From Candidatus Omnitrophota bacterium (lineage in GTDB: Bacteria > Omnitrophota > Gorgyraeia > Gygaellales > Profunditerraquicolaceae), in contig JAQUOO010000036.1 in assembly GCA_028717055.1 (NCBI GenBank), forward strand, positions 1 through 10,820: DNA of 10,820 bases. Reading direction: 5' to 3'. A program made the translations under genes and the position numbers. The notes under the pieces are model-generated. The model was given only the letters and a program-made list of their open reading frames with translations. It was not told the origin of the DNA and ran no database searches. The stretch's first letter is position 1. Each line of letters begins with the position of its first letter. Shown piece after piece: positions 1 to 5,945 of this stretch.

Positions 1-126
1 ATGTATTTAGAAGATTTCCTAATACGGATAGTTGTAAACGCTGGTTGTACGCATTATTAACAGAAAGAAGCTTGGTGAACAACAAAACTACTGAATACGA
101 AAGTCAGCATAGTTCTTGACAGTGTG
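1..126 (+). repeat. Left copy of 126-bp terminal inverted repeat
   Basis: Bases 1-126 are the exact reverse complement of 10695-10820. Identity stops at base 127 (G here, C in the mirrored flank). Because the repeat reaches the very last base at both ends, the contig probably breaks inside a longer sequence present in at least two opposed copies, or the repeat is an assembly-graph artefact. The inner end carries TTCTTGACA (113-121), which resembles a -35 box pointing into the contig. A reading frame is open from base 1 to a TAA at 58-60 and could be the tail of a gene outside the window, but 19 codons are too few to judge. No transposase is visible. Confidence 0.95.
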
Positions 127-141
127 GGGCTAAATAAATAC

Positions 142-170
142 TTGAAGCAGCGGAGTTTAGGTAGTATAAT
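142..170 (+). promoter_or_regulatory. Sigma-70-type promoter of marC-glgC-argA-like operon
   Basis: TTGAAG (142-147), a 17-bp spacer and a perfect TATAAT (165-170) form a strong housekeeping promoter. Only 7 nt separate the -10 box from the ATG at 178, so transcription should start at or within a base or two of the start codon, giving a leaderless message. Confidence 0.8.
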
Positions 171-177
171 TTAAACC

Positions 178-777
178 ATGATGGAGTTATTTAGACCTTA
201 TATATTGGCATTTATTCCCATATTCGTAGCGGTAGATGCGGTTGCCAACATTCCGATATTTCTATCGCTGGTTGAAAATACGAGCAAAAAACAAAAACAC
301 AAAATAATCGTGGATGCTGTTAAAACTTCCACTGCCGTTGCCATCATCTTTGTGTGTATAGGAAAATGGGTATTTTCGCTCTTGGGAGTAACAGTTCCTG
401 ATTTTCAGATTGCCGGAGGCGTCTTGTTATTCGTCCTTTCAGCGCGCCTGCTTTTCCCCGGCGCCCAAAAAGACAATTTAATCCATAATCATGACCGGGA
501 TTTAGGGGTTTTCCCTTTGGGGACGCCTTTAATCACCGGCCCGGCAGTCCTGACCACTACTCTTATGATGGTGAATAGTTTTGGCCTGATGCCGACACTG
601 GTTTCGTTAATCTTGAACATGGGTATTGTTTGGCTGACTTTGGTAAAAGCAGATACAATCATGAAAGTCATTGGTCCTAGCGGAACAAGGGCATTCTCTA
701 AAATCATGTATATATTACTGGCGGCAATCGCCGTGATGATGGTCAGGCACGGGGTAACCGGAATGTTGCTAAAATGA
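178..777 (+). CDS. MarC family integral membrane protein
   Basis: This 199-residue protein belongs to the MarC/UPF0056 family of six-helix inner-membrane proteins. The substrate and role of the family are poorly established; the old link to multiple antibiotic resistance has not held up. Hydrophobic segments lie at about residues 7-28, 47-70, 75-93, 111-135, 138-157 and 170-195. The N-terminal motif FIPIFVAVDAVANIPIF and the central PLGTPLITGPAVLTT match the family's conserved helix-1 and loop signatures, and the length is typical. ATG occurs at both 178 and 181; 178 is used here, and either fits. No Shine-Dalgarno is present (the preceding bases are ttaaacc), and the promoter -10 box ends at 170, so translation is probably leaderless. 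The stop overlaps the start of glgC (ATGA at 774-777), implying co-transcription and translational coupling. Confidence 0.9.
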   Translation: MMELFRPYILAFIPIFVAVDAVANIPIFLSLVENTSKKQKHKIIVDAVKTSTAVAIIFVCIGKWVFSLLGVTVPDFQIAGGVLLFVLSARLLFPGAQKDNLIHNHDRDLGVFPLGTPLITGPAVLTTTLMMVNSFGLMPTLVSLILNMGIVWLTLVKADTIMKVIGPSGTRAFSKIMYILLAAIAVMMVRHGVTGMLLK

Positions 778-2000
778 TGCGCAAAGTTTTGACTTTTATT
801 ATGGCCGGGGGTAAAGGAGAGCGGCTTTTGCCTTTAACTAAAGACAGGACAAAGCCCGCGGTTCCTTTTGGCGGCATATACCGGATTATTGATTTTACCT
901 TGAGCAATTGCATCAATTCGGGGTTGCGCAGAATGTATATCCTGACGCAGTATAAATCATCTTCGCTCCAGAGGCATATCCGTTTAGGCTGGAATTTTCT
1001 TCCTTCGGAATTAGCTCAGTTTATCGAGCTGCTCCCTGCACAGCAGAGGGTCGGCGAGTCATGGTACCTGGGGACGGCGGATGCGATTTACCAGAACCTC
1101 TATACTTTGGAAATGGATAAACCCGATGAGGTTTTGATTCTTGCCGGCGACCATATCTACAAGATGAACTATTATAACATGATAGATTTTCACCGGGACA
1201 ACGATGCTGATCTTACCGTTGGAGTGGTGGAAGTCGGGAAAGAAAAAAGCGCGCATTTCGGAGTGGTGGAAGTCGATAGCTTAAACAAGGTAATCGGTTT
1301 TCAGGAAAAGCCTAAATCCCCCAAGATCATACCCGGGAAACCGGATAAAATATATGCTTCAATGGGGATTTATGTGTTTAAGCATCCGGTGATTGAAGAA
1401 GAATTGCATGAGGACGCAAAAAGAACCGGCTCAAATCACGATTTTGGAAAAGATATAATCCCGCAGATGCTTAAGAAAGGCCTTAAGGTTGTTGCTTATA
1501 ACTTTGCCAGCGAAAATAAAAATGGAGAGCAATATTGGCGGGATATCGGAACTATCGATGCTTATTATGAAGCGAATATGGATTTAATCCAGGCGTCGCC
1601 GACTTTTAACCTGTATGATAAAGATTGGCCTATCCGGACATTCCAGGAACAGTTTGCTCCGGCTAAGACCGTGCATTCGGGGGAAGAGATTGCCGGCAGG
1701 ATAGGTTTGGTTCTTGATTCGATAGTTTCCGGCGGTTGCGTAGTTTCCGGCGGAAAAGTGCAGCGTTCGATTCTTTCTCCGGATGTCCGGGTAAACAGTT
1801 TTTCCGAAGTTTATGATTCAATCCTGATGGAAGGGGTAAATGTGAGCCGTTATGCCAAAATTAAAAGAGCGATTATAGATAAAGACGTGAATATCCCCCA
1901 AGGCATGGTTATCGGGTATGATTTAGCTGAAGATAAAAAAAGATTTTTTGTCAGCGATTCAGGGATTGTAGTTGTAGCTAAGGGAACGGAAATTAAATAG
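774..2000 (+). CDS. glgC: Glucose-1-phosphate adenylyltransferase (ADP-glucose pyrophosphorylase)
   Basis: GlgC makes ADP-glucose and pyrophosphate from ATP and glucose-1-phosphate, the committed step of bacterial glycogen synthesis, in the cytosol. The 408 residues are slightly fewer than E. coli GlgC (431). The nucleotide-binding signature starts at A11 (AGGKGERLLPLT, then TKPAVPFGG to G34). AGDHIYKM (124-131) contains the likely catalytic Asp126. FQEKP (176-180) carries Lys179, equivalent to the glucose-1-phosphate-binding lysine of E. coli. YWRDIGT (254-260) is the conserved segment before the C-terminal left-handed beta-helix (about 295-400), where family members bind effectors. The start overlaps the marC stop. 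A second ATG at 777 is equally possible, and there is no clear Shine-Dalgarno, so initiation probably relies on coupling. No glycogen synthase or branching enzyme is adjacent. Confidence 0.96.
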   Translation: MMRKVLTFIMAGGKGERLLPLTKDRTKPAVPFGGIYRIIDFTLSNCINSGLRRMYILTQYKSSSLQRHIRLGWNFLPSELAQFIELLPAQQRVGESWYLGTADAIYQNLYTLEMDKPDEVLILAGDHIYKMNYYNMIDFHRDNDADLTVGVVEVGKEKSAHFGVVEVDSLNKVIGFQEKPKSPKIIPGKPDKIYASMGIYVFKHPVIEEELHEDAKRTGSNHDFGKDIIPQMLKKGLKVVAYNFASENKNGEQYWRDIGTIDAYYEANMDLIQASPTFNLYDKDWPIRTFQEQFAPAKTVHSGEEIAGRIGLVLDSIVSGGCVVSGGKVQRSILSPDVRVNSFSEVYDSILMEGVNVSRYAKIKRAIIDKDVNIPQGMVIGYDLAEDKKRFFVSDSGIVVVAKGTEIK

Positions 2001-2031
2001 TAATAGCGGGTAGGTAGTAGATAGTATGTAG
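1998..2031 (+). repeat. TAG-rich, three-frame stop cluster after glgC
   Basis: The glgC stop TAG (1998-2000) is followed by TAA at 2001 and TAG at 2004, 2011, 2015, 2018, 2022 and 2029. Together they close all three forward frames within 32 nt. The stretch is nearly all G, T and A, and reads as degenerate TAG/GTAG units, suggesting slippage-derived simple sequence. The end of the tract (AGGA, 2030-2033) could serve as a weak ribosome-binding site for the upstream alternative start of the next gene. Confidence 0.6.
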
Positions 2032-2053
2032 GAAAAAAATGGCAGGGGAAAAG

Positions 2054-2503
2054 ATGATCAGAAAAGCCAAGATTAAAGATATAAAGAAAATCCAGGAATT
2101 GATTAATTCTTTTGCCAGGCAGGATATAATGCTGGCGCGTTCGCTTAATGAGCTTTATGAGAATATCCGTGATTTTTGGGTGGTTGAGAAAAATGGGAAG
2201 ATTATAGGTTGCGCGGCAATGCATATATCCTGGGATGATCTGGCGGAAATCAAGTCTGTGGCAGTAGCCAGGAAAAACCATGGAAAGGGTATAGGCAGGG
2301 AATTGGTCGAGGCCTGCCTGAAAGAAGCTGTTGATCTGGGAGCGAATAAGGTGTTTGTATTGACTTATAAGCCGGGATATTTCAAGAAATTCGGTTTCAA
2401 ACGGGTTAAAAACGCCACTCTTCCGCATAAAATTTGGGCAGAATGCATTAACTGCTGCAAATTCCCCAATTGCCAGGAGACCGCCCTCTTAAAAATATTA
2501 TAA
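2054..2503 (+). CDS. argA: GNAT acetyltransferase, short N-acetylglutamate synthase-like (ArgA type)
   Basis: This 149-residue single-domain GNAT protein resembles the short ArgA-type enzymes, such as the mycobacterial one, that acetylate glutamate with acetyl-CoA in the first step of arginine synthesis. Family-like segments are the N-terminal MIRKAKIKDIKKIQELI, the SLNELYENIRDFWVVE stretch, GCAAMHISWDDLAEIKSVAV, the acetyl-CoA loop KNHGKGIG (about 74-81), and VFVLTYKPGYFKKFGF. The C-terminus WAECINCCKFPNC places four cysteines at about 131, 134, 135 and 140, which could bind a metal. Start choice: ATG 2054 is preceded by AGGGGA with a 6-nt gap and gives the MIRKA start usual for the family; ATG 2039 would add five residues. 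It is the last gene of the marC-glgC operon. Substrate is inferred from family resemblance, as no arg gene is adjacent; membership of the GNAT fold is nearly certain. Confidence 0.75.
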   Translation: MIRKAKIKDIKKIQELINSFARQDIMLARSLNELYENIRDFWVVEKNGKIIGCAAMHISWDDLAEIKSVAVARKNHGKGIGRELVEACLKEAVDLGANKVFVLTYKPGYFKKFGFKRVKNATLPHKIWAECINCCKFPNCQETALLKIL

Positions 2504-2507
2504 GTGA

Positions 2508-2550
2508 GGCCGCAACTTATGGAGCGGTAGCGAACATAAGTTGCTTGGCC
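2508..2550 (+). terminator. Stem-loop after the argA-like gene; possible terminator without U-tract
   Basis: GCAACTTATG (2512-2521) pairs perfectly with CATAAGTTGC (2535-2544). An outer GGCC/GGCC pair (2508-2511 and 2547-2550) extends the stem to 14 bp with a TT bulge at 2545-2546. The 13-nt loop contains AGCG GT AGCG. The structure starts 4 nt after the stop codon and lies upstream of the next promoter, as expected for a transcript end, but no run of T follows directly. It may instead be a dispersed hairpin repeat or a 3'-end stabiliser. Confidence 0.5.
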
Positions 2551-2559
2551 GAAGTTATT

Positions 2560-2621
2560 CTTGACATTTTTTAGATTTTGGGTTATGTTTTATAGATTAT
2601 TTTGTAATAAGAAATGTCAAG
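2560..2621. promoter_or_regulatory. 10-bp inverted repeat pair around the acd promoter (candidate operator)
   Basis: CTTGACATTT (2560-2569) is the exact reverse complement of AAATGTCAAG (2612-2621). The left arm contains the -35 box, and the right arm lies in the predicted 5' leader. Arm centres are 52 bp apart, close to five helical turns. Because the left arm is upstream of the predicted transcription start, this cannot be an RNA hairpin; it would have to act as DNA, for example as paired protein sites. Chance similarity to the -35 consensus explains part of it. Confidence 0.4.
2561..2589 (+). promoter_or_regulatory. Sigma-70-type promoter of acd-etfB-etfA operon
   Basis: TTGACA (2561-2566), a 17-bp spacer and TATGTT (2584-2589) precede the operon. 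The predicted start near 2596 leaves a leader of about 56 nt that ends in a strong ribosome-binding site, AAAGGAGG (2639-2646), 6 nt before the ATG at 2653. Confidence 0.75.
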
Positions 2622-2652
2622 GATCCAATTCGCGCATTAAAGGAGGTTAAAG

Positions 2653-3807
2653 ATGGATTATTTGTTTACCGATGAACAGAAGATGATTAAGGAATTGGCG
2701 CATAAGATTGCCGAGGAGAAGGTGCGTCCGGCGGCAGCTAAATATGATATTAGCGAAGAATATCCCTGGGATGTGATTAAGGTTATTGCTGAGAGCGATC
2801 TTTTTGGCTTATTTATTCCCGAAGAGTACGGCGGGATGGGCGTCAATATTACCAATCTCTGTTTGGCGACCGAAGAATTATCCCGCGCCTGCGGCGGTAT
2901 CGCGGTTTGCTACGCAGCTTCGGCATTAGGAACCTTTCCCATAGTCTTATTTGGAAACGAGGAGCAAAAAAAGAAATACCTTCCGGATTTGGCCAGCGGA
3001 AAGAAAGTCGCTGCTTTCGGTATAACCGAGCCTGAAGCCGGAAGCGACGCTTCGGCAATCAAGACTACTGCCAGAAAAGAAGGAGACTATTATATTTTAA
3101 ACGGATTAAAACACTTTATTACCAATGGCGGCGATGCCGAAACTTATACTGTTATTGCTATGACTAATAAAGATAAGGGGGCGCGCGGTGCTTCAGCCTT
3201 TATCGTGGAAAAGGGGACCCCGGGTTTCACTTTCGGAAAAAAAGAGGATAAATTTGGCATTCGCGCATCTTCCACCCGTGAATTGATATTTACGGACTGT
3301 AAAATTCCGGCCAAGAATTTACTGGCCAAGGAAGGCATGGGTTTTATTGTTACGATGCGCACATTCGATATGTCCCGTCCGGGCGTAGCGGCGCAGGCCT
3401 TAGGGATTGCGCAAGGCGCGCTTGAACTCGCGGCTAAATATGCCAAGCAAAGGCAGCAGTTTGGCAAATCGATTTCCAGTTTTCAGGGGATTCAGTGGAT
3501 GTTGGCAGATATGGCAACTGAAGTTGAAGCAGCTAGAGCGCTTGTGTATTCCTGTGCCAGGGCGATTGATGCCGGAGCAAAAGATGTATCCAGGGAATCG
3601 GCGATGGCCAAGATGTATGCTTCGGATGTGGCAATGAAAGTAACGGTTGATGCTTTGCAAATTTTCGGCGGATACGGCTACATGAAAGATTATCCGATTG
3701 AGAAATATGTGCGCGATGCCAAGATTACCCAGATTTACGAAGGGACAAATCAGATTCAGAGGAATATTATTGGTTTACAGTTAGTTCGAGATGCAGGTAA
3801 AGTATAA
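2653..3807 (+). CDS. Acyl-CoA dehydrogenase (short-chain / butyryl-CoA or CarC-like enoyl-CoA reductase)
   Basis: This 384-residue flavoprotein of the acyl-CoA dehydrogenase family has the standard length of about 380. FAD interconverts acyl-CoA and trans-2-enoyl-CoA, with electrons exchanged through an electron-transfer flavoprotein. Visible are the N-terminal helical domain (FTDEQKMIKELAHKIAEE), the FAD/substrate segment GITEPEAGSD (123-132), KHFITNGG (153-160), RPGVAAQALGIAQGALE, the FAD-contacting RQQFGKSISSFQ, and QIYEGTNQIQR (360-370). Glu363 in that last motif is the likely catalytic base, at the position used by short-chain and butyryl-CoA dehydrogenases. It has its own promoter and a strong AAAGGAGG site, and is followed by etfB and a ferredoxin-fused etfA, the order of the caffeyl-CoA reductase genes carCDE. 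It may therefore run as an NADH-dependent enoyl-CoA reductase rather than in fatty-acid breakdown. No thiolase, crotonase or CoA-transferase is nearby, so the acyl substrate cannot be named. Confidence 0.93.
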   Translation: MDYLFTDEQKMIKELAHKIAEEKVRPAAAKYDISEEYPWDVIKVIAESDLFGLFIPEEYGGMGVNITNLCLATEELSRACGGIAVCYAASALGTFPIVLFGNEEQKKKYLPDLASGKKVAAFGITEPEAGSDASAIKTTARKEGDYYILNGLKHFITNGGDAETYTVIAMTNKDKGARGASAFIVEKGTPGFTFGKKEDKFGIRASSTRELIFTDCKIPAKNLLAKEGMGFIVTMRTFDMSRPGVAAQALGIAQGALELAAKYAKQRQQFGKSISSFQGIQWMLADMATEVEAARALVYSCARAIDAGAKDVSRESAMAKMYASDVAMKVTVDALQIFGGYGYMKDYPIEKYVRDAKITQIYEGTNQIQRNIIGLQLVRDAGKV

Positions 3808-3810
3808 AGT

Positions 3811-3860
3811 AAGTAAGTTTAAGTAAATATAAGTAAATTTAACTTGATATAAGTAAGGAA
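3811..3860 (+). repeat. Five-unit 10-bp array (AAGTAA-NNNN) between acd and etfB
   Basis: Five consecutive decamers fill the spacer: aagtaagttt, aagtaaatat, aagtaaattt, aacttgatat, aagtaaggaa. Four of the five begin AAGTAA. The 10-nt period places TAA in every forward frame several times. The final unit supplies the etfB ribosome-binding site (TAAGGA, 3854-3859, 5 nt before the ATG). No promoter is visible here, so acd and etfB are probably one transcript. Confidence 0.7.
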
Positions 3861-3864
3861 TAAA

Positions 3865-4647
3865 ATGAACATAATTGTCTGCATAAAGCAGGTTCCCGAG
3901 ACTACTGAAGTAAGGATTAATCCGGAAACCAATACGCTTATTCGCGAAGGAGTAAAATCCATTATCAATCCTTTTGATATGTATGCGATTGAAGAGAGTG
4001 TGCGCCTTAAGGAAAGATTTGGAGGTAAGATTACAATAGTTACTATGGGCCCTCCGCAAGCAGATGCAGCTTTGCGTGAAGCAATCTCTATGGGCGCTGA
4101 TGAAGGTGTTTTGGTTTGCGACCGGGCATTTGCCGGCAGCGATACCTGGGCTACCAGCTATACTCTAGCCGGAGCAATTAAAAAGATCGGGACATTTGAT
4201 CTGGTTATCTGCGGCAAGCAGGCTTCTGACGGAGATACTGCCCAAGTCGGCCCGGGCATAGCCACTCACCTAAATATCCCCCAAGTAACCTATGTGAAAA
4301 AAGTAGAAGAGGCAACTGACAAATCAATGCGGGTTGAGAGAATGCTGGAGGAAGGTTTTGAAATTATCGAAACGCCGTTACCGGCATTACTTACCGTGGT
4401 TAAAGAGATAAATGAACCGCGTATTCCTTCTTTAAAGGGTCTGCTGCGGGCAAAGAGCTCCAAAATCACGATGTGGGGGCAGAAAGAATTAGGGCTTGAT
4501 CCTCAGAAAATCGGTTTATGCGGATCTCCCACTCAAGTAGTCAAGATTTTTACTCCTCCTCAAAGAGTCGGTGGACAGATTCTTAAGGGCGAGATTCCAG
4601 AAATAGCCGCGCAAATCGTGGAATTAGTAAGAAGCGAGGTTAATTAA
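3865..4647 (+). CDS. etfB: Electron-transfer flavoprotein beta subunit, bifurcating-type
   Basis: EtfB is the smaller subunit of the electron-transfer flavoprotein that carries electrons to or from the acyl-CoA dehydrogenase encoded upstream. The 260 residues match the family length. Signatures include the N-terminal MNIIVCIKQVPET, the NPFDMYAIEES segment (35-45), CGKQASDGDTAQVGP (116-130), and EPRIPSLKGLLRAK (184-197). The DGDTAQVGP form is the one found in EtfBs of anaerobes with bifurcating complexes. Mitochondrial-type EtfBs have a different sequence there (DDD-like, with AMP instead of a second FAD). This suggests that the subunit binds an NADH-reactive bifurcating FAD. Translation starts from TAAGGA in the last unit of the decamer array. 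The gene ends 2 nt before etfA. Confidence 0.95.
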   Translation: MNIIVCIKQVPETTEVRINPETNTLIREGVKSIINPFDMYAIEESVRLKERFGGKITIVTMGPPQADAALREAISMGADEGVLVCDRAFAGSDTWATSYTLAGAIKKIGTFDLVICGKQASDGDTAQVGPGIATHLNIPQVTYVKKVEEATDKSMRVERMLEEGFEIIETPLPALLTVVKEINEPRIPSLKGLLRAKSSKITMWGQKELGLDPQKIGLCGSPTQVVKIFTPPQRVGGQILKGEIPEIAAQIVELVRSEVN

Positions 4648-4649
4648 TT

Positions 4650-5852
4650 ATGTCTATCCAGGTAATCGTTGAGAAGTGCACAGGTTGCACGCTTTGTTTT
4701 AAGGCCTGCCCGTTTGGCGCTATCCGGATGACGGATAAGAAGGCGGTAATTGATCTTAATAAATGCACGCTTTGCGGCGCTTGCAAGGATGCCTGTAAAT
4801 TTAAAGCCATATTACTGGAAAAGACTCCTGCCAAATGCGATATTCCGAATATAAAAGATTATAAAGGTATTTGGGTTTTCTTGGAGCAGAAGAACGGCAG
4901 GGTTCAGCCGGTTTCTTACGAACTTTTAGGCAAGGCTCAAGAGTTGTCCGGAAAATTGGGCTGTGATGTCAGCGGAGTCCTGATCGGCAATAAATTAGAA
5001 GACCAGTTGGATGAGCTTATTTTTTGCGGCGCGGATAATATTTATTTGGTCGAATCTCCGGAATTAGCTAATTTTCAGGACGAACCTTATACCAATATAA
5101 TAGTGGAGTTAATCAAGAAATATAAGCCGGAGATCTTTTTGTGTGGAGCAACCAATATCGGCAGGTCGTTAATTTCACGGGTAGCTATCAACATTAAAGC
5201 CGGTTTAACTGCCGATTGCACCGGTTTAGATATCGACTCTGAGAAAAAGATTTTACTGCAGACCCGCCCGGCATTCGGTGGAAACATTATGGCGACAATT
5301 ATTTCGCCTAATTACCGTCCGCAGATGGCGACGGTAAGGCATAAAGTTTTCCAGCCTTTAACTCCCGATAAAAAACGTAAGGGCAAGATTATTAAAGAAA
5401 GCTTTGATTCTTCTCTGTATTTTTCGCGCACAAAGTTGCTGGATATCGTTGAGGAGGTTGAATCTCTGATAAATTTATCCGAGGCGGATATTATCGTTTC
5501 CGGCGGCAGGGGAATGGGCAGCCATGAGAACTTCAAGATTTTGGAAGAGTTGGCTCAAGTCCTTGGCGCAGCCGTAGGATCATCGCGCGCGGCAGTAGAT
5601 AGCGGGTGGATGCCTTATTCGCATCAGGTAGGCCAGACCGGACGCACGGTTGCCCCCAAGATATATTTTGCCTGTGGTATTTCGGGCCAGATCCAGCATT
5701 TAGTCGGAATGCAGTCTTCGAAAATAATCATAGCTATTAATAAAGATCCTGACGCCCCGATTTTTAAGGTCGCTACTTATGGAATTGTCGGAGACCTTTT
5801 TGAAATTGTCCCTGCCTTAACCAGGAAGTTCAAGGAAGCCTTACGCAAATAA
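4650..5852 (+). CDS. etfA: Electron-transfer flavoprotein alpha subunit with N-terminal 2x[4Fe-4S] ferredoxin domain
   Basis: At 400 residues this EtfA is some 70 longer than a standard one (about 310-340). The extra length is an N-terminal ferredoxin domain (about 1-60) with two complete cluster motifs: Cys10, 13, 16, 20 and Cys39, 42, 45, 49. The canonical EtfA part follows: an N-terminal alpha/beta domain (about 72-260) and the C-terminal FAD domain with GGRGMG (285-290), SSRAAVDSGWMPYSHQVGQTG split over 311-331, CGISGQIQH (342-350) and NKDPDAPIFKVATYGIVGD (364-382). Ferredoxin-fused EtfAs occur in caffeyl-CoA reductase (CarE) and lactate dehydrogenase/Etf (LctC) of Acetobacterium, both electron-bifurcating. 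The clusters probably conduct low-potential electrons from the Etf to soluble ferredoxin. A GAGG site (4636-4639) lies within the end of etfB, 10 nt before the ATG. Confidence 0.95.
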   Translation: MSIQVIVEKCTGCTLCFKACPFGAIRMTDKKAVIDLNKCTLCGACKDACKFKAILLEKTPAKCDIPNIKDYKGIWVFLEQKNGRVQPVSYELLGKAQELSGKLGCDVSGVLIGNKLEDQLDELIFCGADNIYLVESPELANFQDEPYTNIIVELIKKYKPEIFLCGATNIGRSLISRVAINIKAGLTADCTGLDIDSEKKILLQTRPAFGGNIMATIISPNYRPQMATVRHKVFQPLTPDKKRKGKIIKESFDSSLYFSRTKLLDIVEEVESLINLSEADIIVSGGRGMGSHENFKILEELAQVLGAAVGSSRAAVDSGWMPYSHQVGQTGRTVAPKIYFACGISGQIQHLVGMQSSKIIIAINKDPDAPIFKVATYGIVGDLFEIVPALTRKFKEALRK

Positions 5853-5915
5853 CTACCGTAATTTCCATCCATTCCTGCATTAATTAACATCATAACTTAC
5901 CTTTTTGTGCTTCGA

Positions 5916-5945
5916 TGTCAAGGAATGTAAAGATTTTCCTTGACA
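5916..5945. promoter_or_regulatory. Perfect 10-bp dyad overlapping the HTH-smc promoter (candidate operator)
   Basis: TGTCAAGGAA (5916-5925) and TTCCTTGACA (5936-5945) are exact reverse complements with a 10-bp gap. Their centres are 20 bp apart, about two helical turns. The right arm coincides with the -35 box, so a dimeric protein bound here would block RNA polymerase. The adjacent HTH protein is one candidate ligand. The left arm is outside the predicted transcript, which argues against an RNA structure. A diverging -35 on the minus strand is an alternative reading of the left arm, but no convincing -10 follows it. Confidence 0.5.

Noticed and set aside
1..60. 19-codon frame starting with ATG at base 1
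   Set aside because: Too short, lies within the repeat, and the ATG at the contig edge may be coincidental; at best it is the tail of an outside gene, so it is not listed as a CDS.
116..144. Hybrid promoter formed by the repeat's TTGACA (116-121) and flanking DNA
   Set aside because: At a 17-bp spacing the -10 would be TACTTG, which is poor, whereas TTGAAG-17-TATAAT just downstream is much better. On the right side no -10 fits the repeat's TTGACA either.
1850..2428. 192-codon open frame on the minus strand
   Set aside because: It lies antisense across glgC and the ArgA-like gene, both firmly recognised, and its translation shows no family features.
2598..2623. Divergent minus-strand promoter using TTGACA at 2620-2615
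   Set aside because: At 17-18 bp spacing only ATCTAT or TCTATA is available as -10, both weak, and no minus-strand gene follows.
5853..5915. Terminator for the etf operon
   Set aside because: I find no stable hairpin followed by a T-run in this stretch; the dyad further on overlaps a promoter and lacks an adjacent T-run.
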